Shown: piece after piece, positions 8,423-16,308 of the stretch
How positions within the stretch are numbered: position 1 is the first letter of the stretch
Layout of the letters: each line of letters starts with the position of its first letter
From: Microvirga sesbaniae
GTDB taxonomy: Bacteria; Pseudomonadota; Alphaproteobacteria; Rhizobiales; Beijerinckiaceae
DNA: 39,848 nucleotides
Reading direction: 5' to 3'
Assembly: GCF_025460805.1 (NCBI RefSeq)
Contig: NZ_JAMXFJ010000038.1
Span: 1-39,848, forward strand
Position numbers and translations under genes: made by a program
The notes under the pieces: generated by a model
What the model was told of the DNA's origin: nothing
Seen by the model: only the letters and a program-made list of their open reading frames with translations
Database searches by the model: none

Positions 8423-9952
8423 TCCAGACGGGCTGGGACAGCGATTCAGCTTGCCTTGTTGAGGCTAAGACTGTGGTGAGGTGTATCCTGCGGACCTTCT
8501 CAAGCCTCTTGGGTCATCTGAGGCCCTGTCGGCAGAACCAGCTTGGCGAGTTTCCTCAGGTTCTGAGCGGTGGCGGCCAGCAGGATCTCGTCTTGAGCCC
8601 CGCACGGAGCGCGCAGCCGCAGACGTCCCATCTTCAGGATCCGCTTGATATGGGCAAACAGCATCTCGATGCGCTTGCGGCCCTGACGTGACCGCTCAAA
8701 GGCTGGCGTGCCAGCCAGCGCTCGCGTGACCTCTCTTGCGTGCTCATAGATGCTGCGTGTGATCCTGCGGGCCGGCGTGTTGGGACAGCAACGCTCCTTG
8801 AGCGGACACGGGCCACAGTCAAAGGTGCTGCCCAGGTAGAGCCGGTTCGTTCCTTCATTCACGATCCGACCGCTGGTCGTCAGCGTCTTGCCCTCAGGAC
8901 AGATGTAGGTGTCCGCCTCAGGGTCGTAGCTGAATTCAGATCGTGAGAAGGTGCCGTCCTGGCGCTCGGAGTTGTCGATCACCGGAACATGCGGCTCGAT
9001 CTTCTGCTCGTCCACGAGCCAGTGCAGCATCTCGGCCGAGCCGTAGGCACTTTCACCCGCCAGCCGCTCGGGCTTGAGGCCAAAGCGCTCGGCCGCGCGC
9101 TCCAGCATGGTGCGGGCAGCACCCACCTCGGGCCTGCCGCACCGCCCGGGAAGCCTCCACGTCCACGATCACCGCTGACTTGAGGTCGATGAGGTAATTG
9201 TCGGCATAAGCAAAGAACGCGGGTCCGCGCATGGCGTCGGTCCACTGAGCCGCTGGATCAGATAGTGAGACAAACTTCGGCTCAACGTCTGTTGCTGCAC
9301 CCCAAGCGACTTCGTCGAGGGTGGCGAGGTACTCGCGCACCGCCAGCGGCGCGGCATCGGTATGGTCCTGGTCCATCCATTCGGCGCCTGCCAGGGAGCG
9401 CTGCTTGTTGGCCTCGGCCTGGATCAGGCTGGCATCGACCGCAAAGCCTTCACCACCCACCAGCCCCTCGTCCAGGCAGCGCTGCACCACCGCTTCGAAC
9501 AGGTGACGGAACAGTTCAGACTTCCGAAAGCGCCCGTGCCGGTTCTTGGAAAAGGTGGAATGGTCGGGCACCTTGCCTTCCAGCCCGAGACGGTAGAACC
9601 AGCGGTAGGCCAGGTTGAGGTGCACCTCCTTGCACAGCCGCCGCTCGGAGCGGAGGCCCAGGCAGTAGCCGATCAGCAGCATGCGGATCATCAGCTCGAG
9701 ATCAACGGAGGGTCGGCCGGTGGCACTGTTGTAGCCGGCCAGACGCTGGCGCAGCCCGGAGCAGTCGACGAAGCGGTCGATGCGCCTCAGCAGGTGATCG
9801 GAGGGAACATGATCCTCAAGCCGGAACTCGTAGAACAGGCTCTCCTGCATCACCAGACGCTCGCCCATCATGGCTCGATCCTCCGCTGAGAATGCCTCAT
9901 CAGGGAATCACAATCCGCCTTCAATCACGAGGACTTTTTCAGCGGAAGCGGC
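8398..9952 (-). mobile_element. IS1182-family insertion sequence
   Basis: An insertion sequence of about 1.55 kb carrying one transposase gene on the minus strand. Candidate imperfect terminal inverted repeats lie at 8398-8418 and 9932-9952, agreeing at 16 of 21 positions; the shared inner core is CG[T/C]TGA[C/A]AAAGTC. I could not identify a target duplication, so the outer boundaries are approximate. The element separates the channel gene from the acetyltransferase gene. Confidence 0.6.
8500..9871 (-). pseudogene. IS1182-family transposase, single-base frameshift
   Basis: Two overlapping frames together make a full-length (~455-residue) IS1182 transposase. The upstream frame (9871 to ~9130) holds the N-terminal domain and the first acidic residue (GGEGFAVDASLIQAEANK). 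The downstream frame (~9130 to 8500) holds GESAYGSAEMLHWLV, the Cys-rich CPLKERCCPN segment and the final RKRIEMLFAHIKRILKMGRL block. They are joined at a G run at 9130-9132; removing one base restores the expected RQAEVGAARTM. The lesion is an insertion or a sequencing error; translational slippage is less likely because the run is only three bases. Confidence 0.85.
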
Positions 9953-10189
9953 ACATCCCGGAAGTGGAGCGAATGTCCGCTCAGGACGGGAATACCGGAT
10001 GCTTATGAAGGGCAGAGAATTACGTAAGATTTTCACTTCAGCACCGTTCACGGCATACATTGGGCTGAACATTGACATCGGCGGTGTCCTTAAGGTGCCT
10101 AGTCTATGGTCTATAGGTACTTGGCTCTGGTGTCTGGGTGTGAGAGGTAGAGCTCAGCTAATGATTGCCATGACGCAATAAGAGACAAG

Positions 10190-10738
10190 ATGACCATCTC
10201 GATCCGTTTGGCACAGAAGACCGATGCACCGCCGATTGCACGGCTGCATTTTCATACGTGGCGGGAGACCTATCAAGGTCTTGCTCCGCAGGCTGCATTT
10301 GACGCGGTAACGGAGGAGGTCAGGCTCGCCCGATGGCAGGGCTTGCTTGCGAGGGAAGGGTGCGAGCAGACAATCTTGATTGCAGAGGTCGATGGGCAAC
10401 TGGCGGGCTTTGGGATGGCGGGATCAGCCTCGCACGAGATCTTTCAGAGCCGAGCCGAAATCAAGTTCCTCTATGTGGGAACTGCGTTCAAGCGTCGGGG
10501 CGTCGGCCGCGACCTCCTGCTTCACCTCGCGCGCCACATGATGAAAGCCGGATACAGTGGTGTGGGGCTTGGAGTCGTTGTGGGGAACAATCCGGCCATT
10601 GCGTTCTATGAAGGGATGGGCGGCACAAGGGCAGGGAACTACACCGATCCCGGTCCTGTCTGGCGCTCCGAAAACCGCCTGTATGTCTGGGACGACCTTC
10701 CGGTGCTAATGGCGCAGGAGGCGAAGAGGAGTTCTTGA
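10190..10738 (+). CDS. GNAT-family N-acetyltransferase
   Basis: A 182-residue GCN5-related acetyltransferase, which moves an acetyl group from acetyl-CoA to an amine. The first strand-helix (ISIRLAQKTDAPPIARLH) and the WRETYQGL motif fit the family. The acetyl-CoA loop is in FKRRGVGRDLLLHLARHM (~98-115), and NNPAIAFYEGMGG (~131-143) is the usual C-terminal motif. The substrate is unknown. The ATG at 10190 opens the domain directly. A strong hairpin follows the gene. It is a single-gene unit convergent with the ABC/lyase operon. Confidence 0.9.
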   Translation: MTISIRLAQKTDAPPIARLHFHTWRETYQGLAPQAAFDAVTEEVRLARWQGLLAREGCEQTILIAEVDGQLAGFGMAGSASHEIFQSRAEIKFLYVGTAFKRRGVGRDLLLHLARHMMKAGYSGVGLGVVVGNNPAIAFYEGMGGTRAGNYTDPGPVWRSENRLYVWDDLPVLMAQEAKRSS

Positions 10739-10792
10739 ATGCGCAAAAGTATGCGACGCCGGGCTCTTCTCGTGCCGTCGACCGAGACAGTT

Positions 10793-10824
10793 GACGGGCT
10801 CACGCGACGATGCATGAGCCCGTC
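10793..10824 (+). terminator. Intrinsic terminator after the acetyltransferase gene
   Basis: GACGGGCTCA (10793-10802) and TGAGCCCGTC (10815-10824) form a perfect 10-bp stem with a 12-base loop, followed on the plus strand by a T-rich stretch (TTCTTGTTTAG). It lies between convergent genes and could also slow minus-strand transcription, although the T tract is better on the plus side. Confidence 0.75.
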
Positions 10825-10831
10825 TTCTTGT

Positions 10832-11665
10832 TTAGTCTTTGCCCTGATTGATCGTGATGGGTGTCAGCCTGTTCGCTTGAAGGCTGTATTTCTTCACGAT
10901 CTCGTCATAGATGCCTTTCTGCTGAAGGCGCTCAAGTCCTTCCTTGATGGCATCGCGCAACTGGGTTTCCGTCTTGAGCACCGGTATGCCAGAAAGGGAA
11001 ACCGTGAAAGCCTCGCCGATGAGCACGTAAGTGTTGGGCTCCTGCGACTGGAAGTACGGCAGTGTCTCGTTGCCCTGAACGGCTGCATCGAGGCGTTGCG
11101 TCCTCAACTGCGTTCGAGCGTCCGCAGATCCCTCGGTGCCGATGGCCTCGATGGAGGGCTTTCCCTTCGCTACACAGTTGGCTTGGCTCCATTCGCCGAT
11201 TTGGCGGGGCCAATTGGTGGAGCGGCTCGCACCGACTTTCTTACCGCACAGATCCTCGGGTGTCTTGATGGTCGCTGCCATGGCGGGCGAGGTGTAGAAC
11301 TGCGCGCCTGATTTCATGTAGTCAACGAAATCTACGATGTCCCGACGGGCTGGAAGATCGCTCATGCCGGCAAGTGCGATGTCGACCCGGCCGGTCTGAA
11401 GCGACGGGATCATCTGAGCAAATGCGATTTCCTGCCACTCGACTTCAACGCCGAGTTCCTTCGCGAGAGCCTCGCCCAGATCGATATCAAGTCCCGAGAG
11501 CTTATTCGTGGACGGATCCTTGAAGGTGATCGGCGCGTAGTTCGGCATCGTCGCAACGACGATTTTGCCAGCCTTCTTGATCCGATCTGGAAGTTCCGCC
11601 GCGTGGGACGGAGCCGCGAAGCCCAATGCGAGTACGCTCGCTAGCAAACCTGCTGTCAGTTTCAT
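10832..11665 (-). CDS. Polar amino-acid ABC transporter, periplasmic binding protein
   Basis: A 277-residue SBP_bac_3 family binding protein with a signal peptide (MKLTAGLLASVLALGFAAPS, cleaved after SHA). Family blocks present are LSGLDIDLGEALAKELGV (~55-72), VEWQEIAFAQMIPSLQTGRVD (~74-94) and a DIVDFVDYM segment (~108). Such proteins bind polar amino acids or related compounds and hand them to an inner-membrane permease. The ATG at 11665 follows an AAAGGA site. It is the last gene of the lyase/ABC operon, 30 bases after the ATPase gene. The ligand is unknown; the upstream lyase suggests an N-substituted aspartate. Confidence 0.9.
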   Translation of the reverse strand: MKLTAGLLASVLALGFAAPSHAAELPDRIKKAGKIVVATMPNYAPITFKDPSTNKLSGLDIDLGEALAKELGVEVEWQEIAFAQMIPSLQTGRVDIALAGMSDLPARRDIVDFVDYMKSGAQFYTSPAMAATIKTPEDLCGKKVGASRSTNWPRQIGEWSQANCVAKGKPSIEAIGTEGSADARTQLRTQRLDAAVQGNETLPYFQSQEPNTYVLIGEAFTVSLSGIPVLKTETQLRDAIKEGLERLQQKGIYDEIVKKYSLQANRLTPITINQGKD

Positions 11666-11695
11666 TCTCGTCGGTCCTTTCCTGGGGAACATTTA

Positions 11696-12460
11696 TCAAG
11701 CGAGTACTGCCGCGATGAAATCGCGCGTTCTCTGTTGTTTCGGGTGCATCAGCACCTCTTGCGGCGAGCCCCGTTCCACAATGGCCCCCCGATCCATGAA
11801 GACGACTTCATTTGCGACCTCGCGCGCAAATCCAAGTTCATGTGTCACGACAATCATCGTCATGCCCGAGCGGGCCAGATCTCTCATAACAGCTAGGACT
11901 TCGCCAACTAGCTCCGGGTCGAGCGCCGAGGTCGGCTCGTCGAACAGCATCAGCTTAGGCTTCATTGCGAGTGCACGGGCAATCGCCACACGCTGCTGCT
12001 GACCACCAGAGAGTTCCGACGGATAGGCATCCCGCTTTGCTGAAAGCCCCACGCGCTCCAATAGCGCCATGGCTTCTTCGATGACTTCGCTGCGACGGCG
12101 CTTTTGCACCGTCATTGGACCCTCAATGATGTTCTCAAGCACCGTCATATGCTGAAACAGATTGAAGCGCTGGAAAACCATGCCACTCGTCAGGCGCTGG
12201 CGTGAAATTTCTGCGTCGGTCAGTTCATATAGCTTGTGGCCGATACGGCGATAACCGACGAGTTCGCCATCTACCCAGATGGCCCCGGAGTCGATGCGTT
12301 CCAGTTGGTTGATGCAGCGAAGAAGGGTACTCTTACCCGATCCTGATGGCCCGACTATACAGAGTACTTGGCCAGCGGCAATCTCGATTGACACACTGTC
12401 GAGCGCCAGAACGGAGCCGAACGTTTTGCGCACATCGGCTGCAATGACGATAGGCATCAT
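11696..12460 (-). CDS. Polar amino-acid ABC transporter, ATP-binding protein (GlnQ/HisP type)
   Basis: A 254-residue ABC ATPase that powers import by the adjacent permease. The Walker A loop is GPSGSGKSTLL (~38-48), the signature LSGGQQQRVAIARAL (~150), and Walker B LMLFDEPTSALDPE (~173-186), followed by the switch His in IVVTHELGF. Length and sequence place it in the PAAT subfamily. It starts 4 bases after the permease stop, so the two are translationally coupled. MM at the start leaves a 3-base ambiguity. Confidence 0.94.
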   Translation of the reverse strand: MMPIVIAADVRKTFGSVLALDSVSIEIAAGQVLCIVGPSGSGKSTLLRCINQLERIDSGAIWVDGELVGYRRIGHKLYELTDAEISRQRLTSGMVFQRFNLFQHMTVLENIIEGPMTVQKRRRSEVIEEAMALLERVGLSAKRDAYPSELSGGQQQRVAIARALAMKPKLMLFDEPTSALDPELVGEVLAVMRDLARSGMTMIVVTHELGFAREVANEVVFMDRGAIVERGSPQEVLMHPKQQRTRDFIAAVLA

Positions 12461-12463
12461 GGC

Positions 12464-13372
12464 TCAACCCTCAACCACCGGACGTGTAACCCGACGAGAC
12501 CGGCGGCCCGATCCCTTGGCGAAATAGCGTTCGAGGAAATGCTGAGCAATGCTCAGGATCGTCACGATGATCAGATACCAGCCGGCAGACACGATCAGGA
12601 GTTCGATCACGCGGGCATTGGCAAAGTAGATCGTCTGCGCGTTCCGCAGCACCTCGGCGAAGCCTATCACGCTCGCGATGGAAGTGAGCTTTACCATGCT
12701 GATCACCTCGTTGCCGACCGGCGGAATGATGACCCGCATGGCCTGCGGAAGAACGATGCGGCGTAGGGTCGTCAGGCGCGTCATGCCGATAGCCTTGGCA
12801 GCCTCCGTCTGGCCCGCATCGACCGACAGGATTCCTGAACGTACAACCTCCGCTGTGTATGCGCCTTGATTGATGCCGAGACCCAGCAGCGTCGCCATAA
12901 ATGGCGTCATCACGTCGACCATGCGGGCCTCAAACAGGCCCGGGATTCCGATGCGCGGGAACACCAGAGCGAGATTGAACCAGATCAGAAGCTGAAGAAG
13001 GAGCGGCGTGCCGCGAAAGAACCAGATGTAGAAGACCGCGACGGCCTTCAGAACCGGGTTGGGCGACATCACCATAATGGCGAACAGGACGCCGAGCCCT
13101 ATGCCTAGAGCCATAGCGCAAGCGGTCATAATGATCGTGTTGCCAAGACCGCTAATGATCGATTGGGCCGTGAAGAACTGACCAACCACGGCCCAGTCGA
13201 TCTGTCCTTCAGCGAATGCCTTTACCACATAGGCGAAAGCCGCGAGGATCAGGGCACTAGCAATCCAGCGTCCGTAATGGCGGCGGGGCACATGAGTCAG
13301 ATGCGCGATTGAAGGATCGAAGCGTTCGGTCTTGGCCATACCCGTCGAGGATGATGCGGTAGTGCTACTCAT
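12464..13372 (-). CDS. Polar amino-acid ABC transporter, permease
   Basis: A 302-residue HisM/GlnP-type permease. After a hydrophilic ~35-residue N-terminus there is one extra membrane helix (WIASALILAAFAYVV) and then the five-helix PAAT core. IWFFRGTPLLLQLLIW is the family hallmark, and the EAA loop (EAAKAIGMTRLTTLRRIVLPQA) contacts the ATPase. The ATG at 13372 (MSSTT) is chosen because GGAAG lies 7 bases upstream; an earlier ATG at 13417 would overlap the lyase gene. Only one permease gene is present, so it presumably works as a homodimer. Confidence 0.92.
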   Translation of the reverse strand: MSSTTASSSTGMAKTERFDPSIAHLTHVPRRHYGRWIASALILAAFAYVVKAFAEGQIDWAVVGQFFTAQSIISGLGNTIIMTACAMALGIGLGVLFAIMVMSPNPVLKAVAVFYIWFFRGTPLLLQLLIWFNLALVFPRIGIPGLFEARMVDVMTPFMATLLGLGINQGAYTAEVVRSGILSVDAGQTEAAKAIGMTRLTTLRRIVLPQAMRVIIPPVGNEVISMVKLTSIASVIGFAEVLRNAQTIYFANARVIELLIVSAGWYLIIVTILSIAQHFLERYFAKGSGRRSRRVTRPVVEG

Positions 13373-13397
13373 TCCGGTTCTTCCCATTCGTGCCTGT

Positions 13398-14822
13398 TCA
13401 GATCCGCGGACCATCATAGCGCATCACCCATTCGCGCTGTGTGTCGAAATCCGAACGCAGGCGAGCAAGCTGTTCGGCCACCCGGAGTGGAGCCGTTCCG
13501 CCATAGCCGTCACGGGCCCCAATGGCAGCATCGGGCGTCAGGCTCGCCATAAGGGCCGGGTTCAAGCGCGGGTCCACGACCGCCAGATCCTCTGGCCTCA
13601 GATCCTCAAGGCCGATATTACGGTCCTCGCAATATCGTACCAGCCGACCGGTGATCTCGTGTGCCTCCGAAAAAGGAACCCCCTGGCGAGCGAGCCAGTC
13701 GGCCACTTCGGTAGCAAGCGTGAAGCCATCCGTTGCCTGACGACGCATTTCGTGTGCATTGACCTGCATAGTTCGAACCATTCCGGCCATGGCTGGAAGC
13801 ACGAGGGCCAAGGAATCGACCGCCTCGAATGCGGCCCGCTTGTCTTCCACGAGATCGCGATTGTAGGCGAAGGGCAACCCCTTGAGTGTGGTCAGCATCG
13901 TGCCGACGCCGCCTATGAGGCGTGCCGCGCGACCTCGGGTCAACTCCGCAATATCGGCGTTCTTTTTCTGCGGCATGATGGACGAGCCGGTCGCATAAGC
14001 ATCGTCGAGCGCGATCCAGCGGAATTGGCGCGAGGACCATAGGAATATTTCCTCAGATAGGCGGGACAGGTTCACACCGCTCATCGCGGTGATGAACAGG
14101 AATTCCGTCACATGATCGCGGCTGCCAACTGCATCGATGGAGTTTTCGCAGGGAGCATCGTAACCGAGTTCATGGGCGGAGAGTTCGGGCGATTTGGCAA
14201 TGGCCGATCCCGCGAGCGCCGCGGCTCCGAGCGGGGAGCGTGCTGCCCGCCGATCCCAATCCTGCAGGCGGTCGATGTCACGGGCGAAGCCTTGGGCGTG
14301 CGCAAGGAGTTGGTGTGCAAAACTCACCGGCTGCGCGGGCTGAAGATGTGTGAAGCCCGGGGCGATGGTCTCAAGGTGCCGTTCGGCCTGAAGCGCAAGG
14401 GCTTCCTGCAGGCCCAACAGGTCGATGACGATGCGACGGGCCTGATCCCGGAGATAGAGTTTGAGATCGTTGGCCGCCTGATCGTTGCGCGAGCGTCCGG
14501 CCCTGAGCTTGCCGCCGAGCGGCCCGAGCCTTTCGATGAGCGTACGCTCCAGGAAGGTGTGCACATCCTCGTCATGCTCGGATGGAATGAGGGTTCCAGC
14601 GGCGATCTCGATCTTGAGAGCCCTAAGGGCCGTTTCGATCGTTTCGCCTTCGTCCTGGGTGAGCAGTTTGGCCCTAACAAGCTCCCGCGCATGGGAGAAG
14701 GAGGCAGCGAGATCATAAGCAGCTAGGCGGAAATGGCTGGCATCGGAGCGTGAGAGAGCCATGAGCTCTGGGGAAGGGCCTGAGCGGAAGCGTGAGGCCC
14801 ACAGAACGTTGGTCGATGTCAT
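13398..14822 (-). CDS. Argininosuccinate lyase-family enzyme, probably catabolic
   Basis: A 474-residue member of the aspartase/fumarase superfamily, closest to argininosuccinate lyase (ArgH). Members cleave an N-substituted aspartate to fumarate and an amine or guanidine. Key elements are LRAGRSRNDQ (~107-115), the Thr-His pair in GFTHLQPAQP (~156-165) and the catalytic-serine loop GSSIMPQKKN (279-288). The loop continues with Ala-Asp where ArgH usually has Pro-Asp. The ATG at 14822 has a GGA site 7 bases upstream. It is the first gene of an operon with an amino-acid ABC importer and has no other arg gene nearby. It could be true ArgH, but EDDS-lyase-type catabolic enzymes in Hyphomicrobiales belong to the same family. 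Confidence 0.85.
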   Translation of the reverse strand: MTSTNVLWASRFRSGPSPELMALSRSDASHFRLAAYDLAASFSHARELVRAKLLTQDEGETIETALRALKIEIAAGTLIPSEHDEDVHTFLERTLIERLGPLGGKLRAGRSRNDQAANDLKLYLRDQARRIVIDLLGLQEALALQAERHLETIAPGFTHLQPAQPVSFAHQLLAHAQGFARDIDRLQDWDRRAARSPLGAAALAGSAIAKSPELSAHELGYDAPCENSIDAVGSRDHVTEFLFITAMSGVNLSRLSEEIFLWSSRQFRWIALDDAYATGSSIMPQKKNADIAELTRGRAARLIGGVGTMLTTLKGLPFAYNRDLVEDKRAAFEAVDSLALVLPAMAGMVRTMQVNAHEMRRQATDGFTLATEVADWLARQGVPFSEAHEITGRLVRYCEDRNIGLEDLRPEDLAVVDPRLNPALMASLTPDAAIGARDGYGGTAPLRVAEQLARLRSDFDTQREWVMRYDGPRI

Positions 14823-14890
14823 GCAACTTTCCTTTTGCTTTGGTGTCCCAAGGGAACCCATGGCTGGCAATTGAAAATTCGTTTCCTTGA

Positions 14891-14907
14891 TATTCTATTT
14901 TGGAATA
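14891..14907. promoter_or_regulatory. Candidate LysR-regulator binding site
   Basis: TATTC (14891-14895), seven bases, then GAATA (14903-14907) form a dyad containing the LysR consensus T-N11-A (TTC-N7-GAA). It lies in the 125-base gap between the divergent lyase operon and the LysR gene, about 40 bases before the LysR start, where autoregulation and operon control would both be possible. Binding is inferred. Confidence 0.5.
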
Positions 14908-14947
14908 GTAGGAGCCTGTTCCGCTTCTCTCCTCTGAACTCAGGCCC

Positions 14948-15844
14948 ATGACGATCCAGCGCCTCCCAGGCTCCCTGACTGCCCTCCGTGTCCTTCTTGC
15001 CGTTGCCGAACACGGCACGGCCTCAGCTGCCGCCACGGCTGTCAACCTGACGCAAAGCGCGGTGAGCAAACATTTGCGAGGCTTGGAGGAGGCATTGGGA
15101 ATTTCCCTGTTCGCCCGCGGCAGCCGCGGCCTCGTTCCGACAGAGGCTGGGCGGGTCTATGTGAAACATGTTCGCCGTGCCCTGGCAGAGCTTGAGACGG
15201 GCAGCGCACAGGTCTCTGCTCTCAGGGCCTCGCCCTGGTCAGTCCGGCTCCATGTTTTGCCGATCATTGGCGATCGCTGGCTCGTTCCGCGCTTTTCCCG
15301 GTTCGCGCAGCTCCATCCTGAGATCGACGTGCAATTCACGACTTTTGTGACGGCCGACACAGCGGAGGCGGCCGATGGGGTATTCCGATTTGGGGAGGGT
15401 GTATGGCCCGGGCATCGAGGAAATTACCTTTTCGGCCGCGACGTCGCTCTGGTTGGCGCGGCATCCTTCGTTGCACGCCTAGGCAGCATCGAGGCGGCAG
15501 AGGATGTGCGCCGCTATACCGTACTGGATCATTTCCAAACGCCCCTGCGCTGGAGCGAGTTTGCCGAGGCACATGGGTTGGACGACTTCACGCCGGTGCA
15601 CACGATACGGTTCGGGTTCTATTCACTGGTCATTCGAGCGGCGATCTCCGGCCAAGGCCTCGCTTTGGTTCCCCGCCGGCTCGTGCAGGAGGAGCTTGAG
15701 ACTGGACGCTTGGTCAATCCGGCTGGGCTCGGCTTCAAAAGCCGCAACGCCTATTGGTTTACGACGCCCGAGGATCGCCCCATGCGCCCTGGCCTGGAGG
15801 CATTTCGGAAATGGCTGCTGGAAGAGGTACAGACGTCCCCATGA
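14948..15844 (+). CDS. LysR-family transcriptional regulator (GcvA-like)
   Basis: A 298-residue LysR regulator. The winged HTH is at residues ~7-65 (SLTALRVLLAVAEHGTASAA, NLTQSAVSKHLRGLEEALG, FARGSRGLVPTEAGRVY). The effector-binding domain follows, of the GcvA/AmpR substrate-binding type (WLVPRFSRFAQLHPEIDVQF; AISGQGLALVPRRLVQEEL). It is divergent from the lyase/ABC operon, the usual arrangement in which a LysR protein controls its neighbour in response to the pathway substrate. The effector is probably the imported compound or its product. Confidence 0.93.
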   Translation: MTIQRLPGSLTALRVLLAVAEHGTASAAATAVNLTQSAVSKHLRGLEEALGISLFARGSRGLVPTEAGRVYVKHVRRALAELETGSAQVSALRASPWSVRLHVLPIIGDRWLVPRFSRFAQLHPEIDVQFTTFVTADTAEAADGVFRFGEGVWPGHRGNYLFGRDVALVGAASFVARLGSIEAAEDVRRYTVLDHFQTPLRWSEFAEAHGLDDFTPVHTIRFGFYSLVIRAAISGQGLALVPRRLVQEELETGRLVNPAGLGFKSRNAYWFTTPEDRPMRPGLEAFRKWLLEEVQTSP

Positions 15845-16308
15845 TGGAGGGCGGCTAAAAGCTATTTTCGTAACAGCAAACGGGCCGATCGCGCATTTTC
15901 GGAAAGCGCGTCGGCACAGCGCGAGGTAGTACTTGCTACGAGACTGATAACAAACGCCCGCTTTGGGGCGAGAGCATCGGCGGTCAGCTGCCCACTTCGC
16001 ACGGGCCGCTCATGGCACGAGGCGGACCTTGGCCGTATTTCCGCAGTCGTAAGGCAAGCGAACCTCCAAGTGGCTACGCTTAAGAGCAGGATGTGCCTCA
16101 CAGGAGACCTTTCCGACTCGCAGGCATGCGCTGAGCGGTCCGGCGTTCCGTAGTTCCCATTCAGCGAACAGTCTTTCGATCACCTATAAGAATGTCTCTT
16201 CCTCCCGCCAATGGGGAAGCGTGGGGCCTTATCCTGCCCATAATCCGGTGCAGGGAAGGGGCAAATCACAGTGACGAAGCCATGCGAGCCGTGGCGTCGG
16301 AGGTGGAC
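15845..16308. other. Intergenic region with a dispersed repeat
   Basis: About 460 bases after the LysR gene with no convincing gene. It contains one copy of a 31-bp dispersed repeat (16013-16043). An in-frame upstream extension of the esterase (from 16192) lacks a ribosome site and is not used. Confidence 0.45.
16013..16043. repeat. 31-bp dispersed repeat, copy 1
   Basis: This stretch, starting TGGCACGAGGC, matches 25974-26004 at 27 of 31 positions in the same orientation. Both copies lie in non-coding DNA. A shorter piece (CTGACCTTAGCC) is seen near 6090. It probably belongs to a family of dispersed intergenic repeats. Confidence 0.5.

Noticed and set aside
7901..8479. 192-codon plus-strand frame after the channel gene
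   Set aside because: Overlaps the end of the channel gene, is Arg-rich and has no ribosome site or family.
9126..9140. Programmed frameshifting in the IS1182 transposase
   Set aside because: The local run is only three G and no slippery heptamer or strong stimulator is visible; a plain insertion is simpler.
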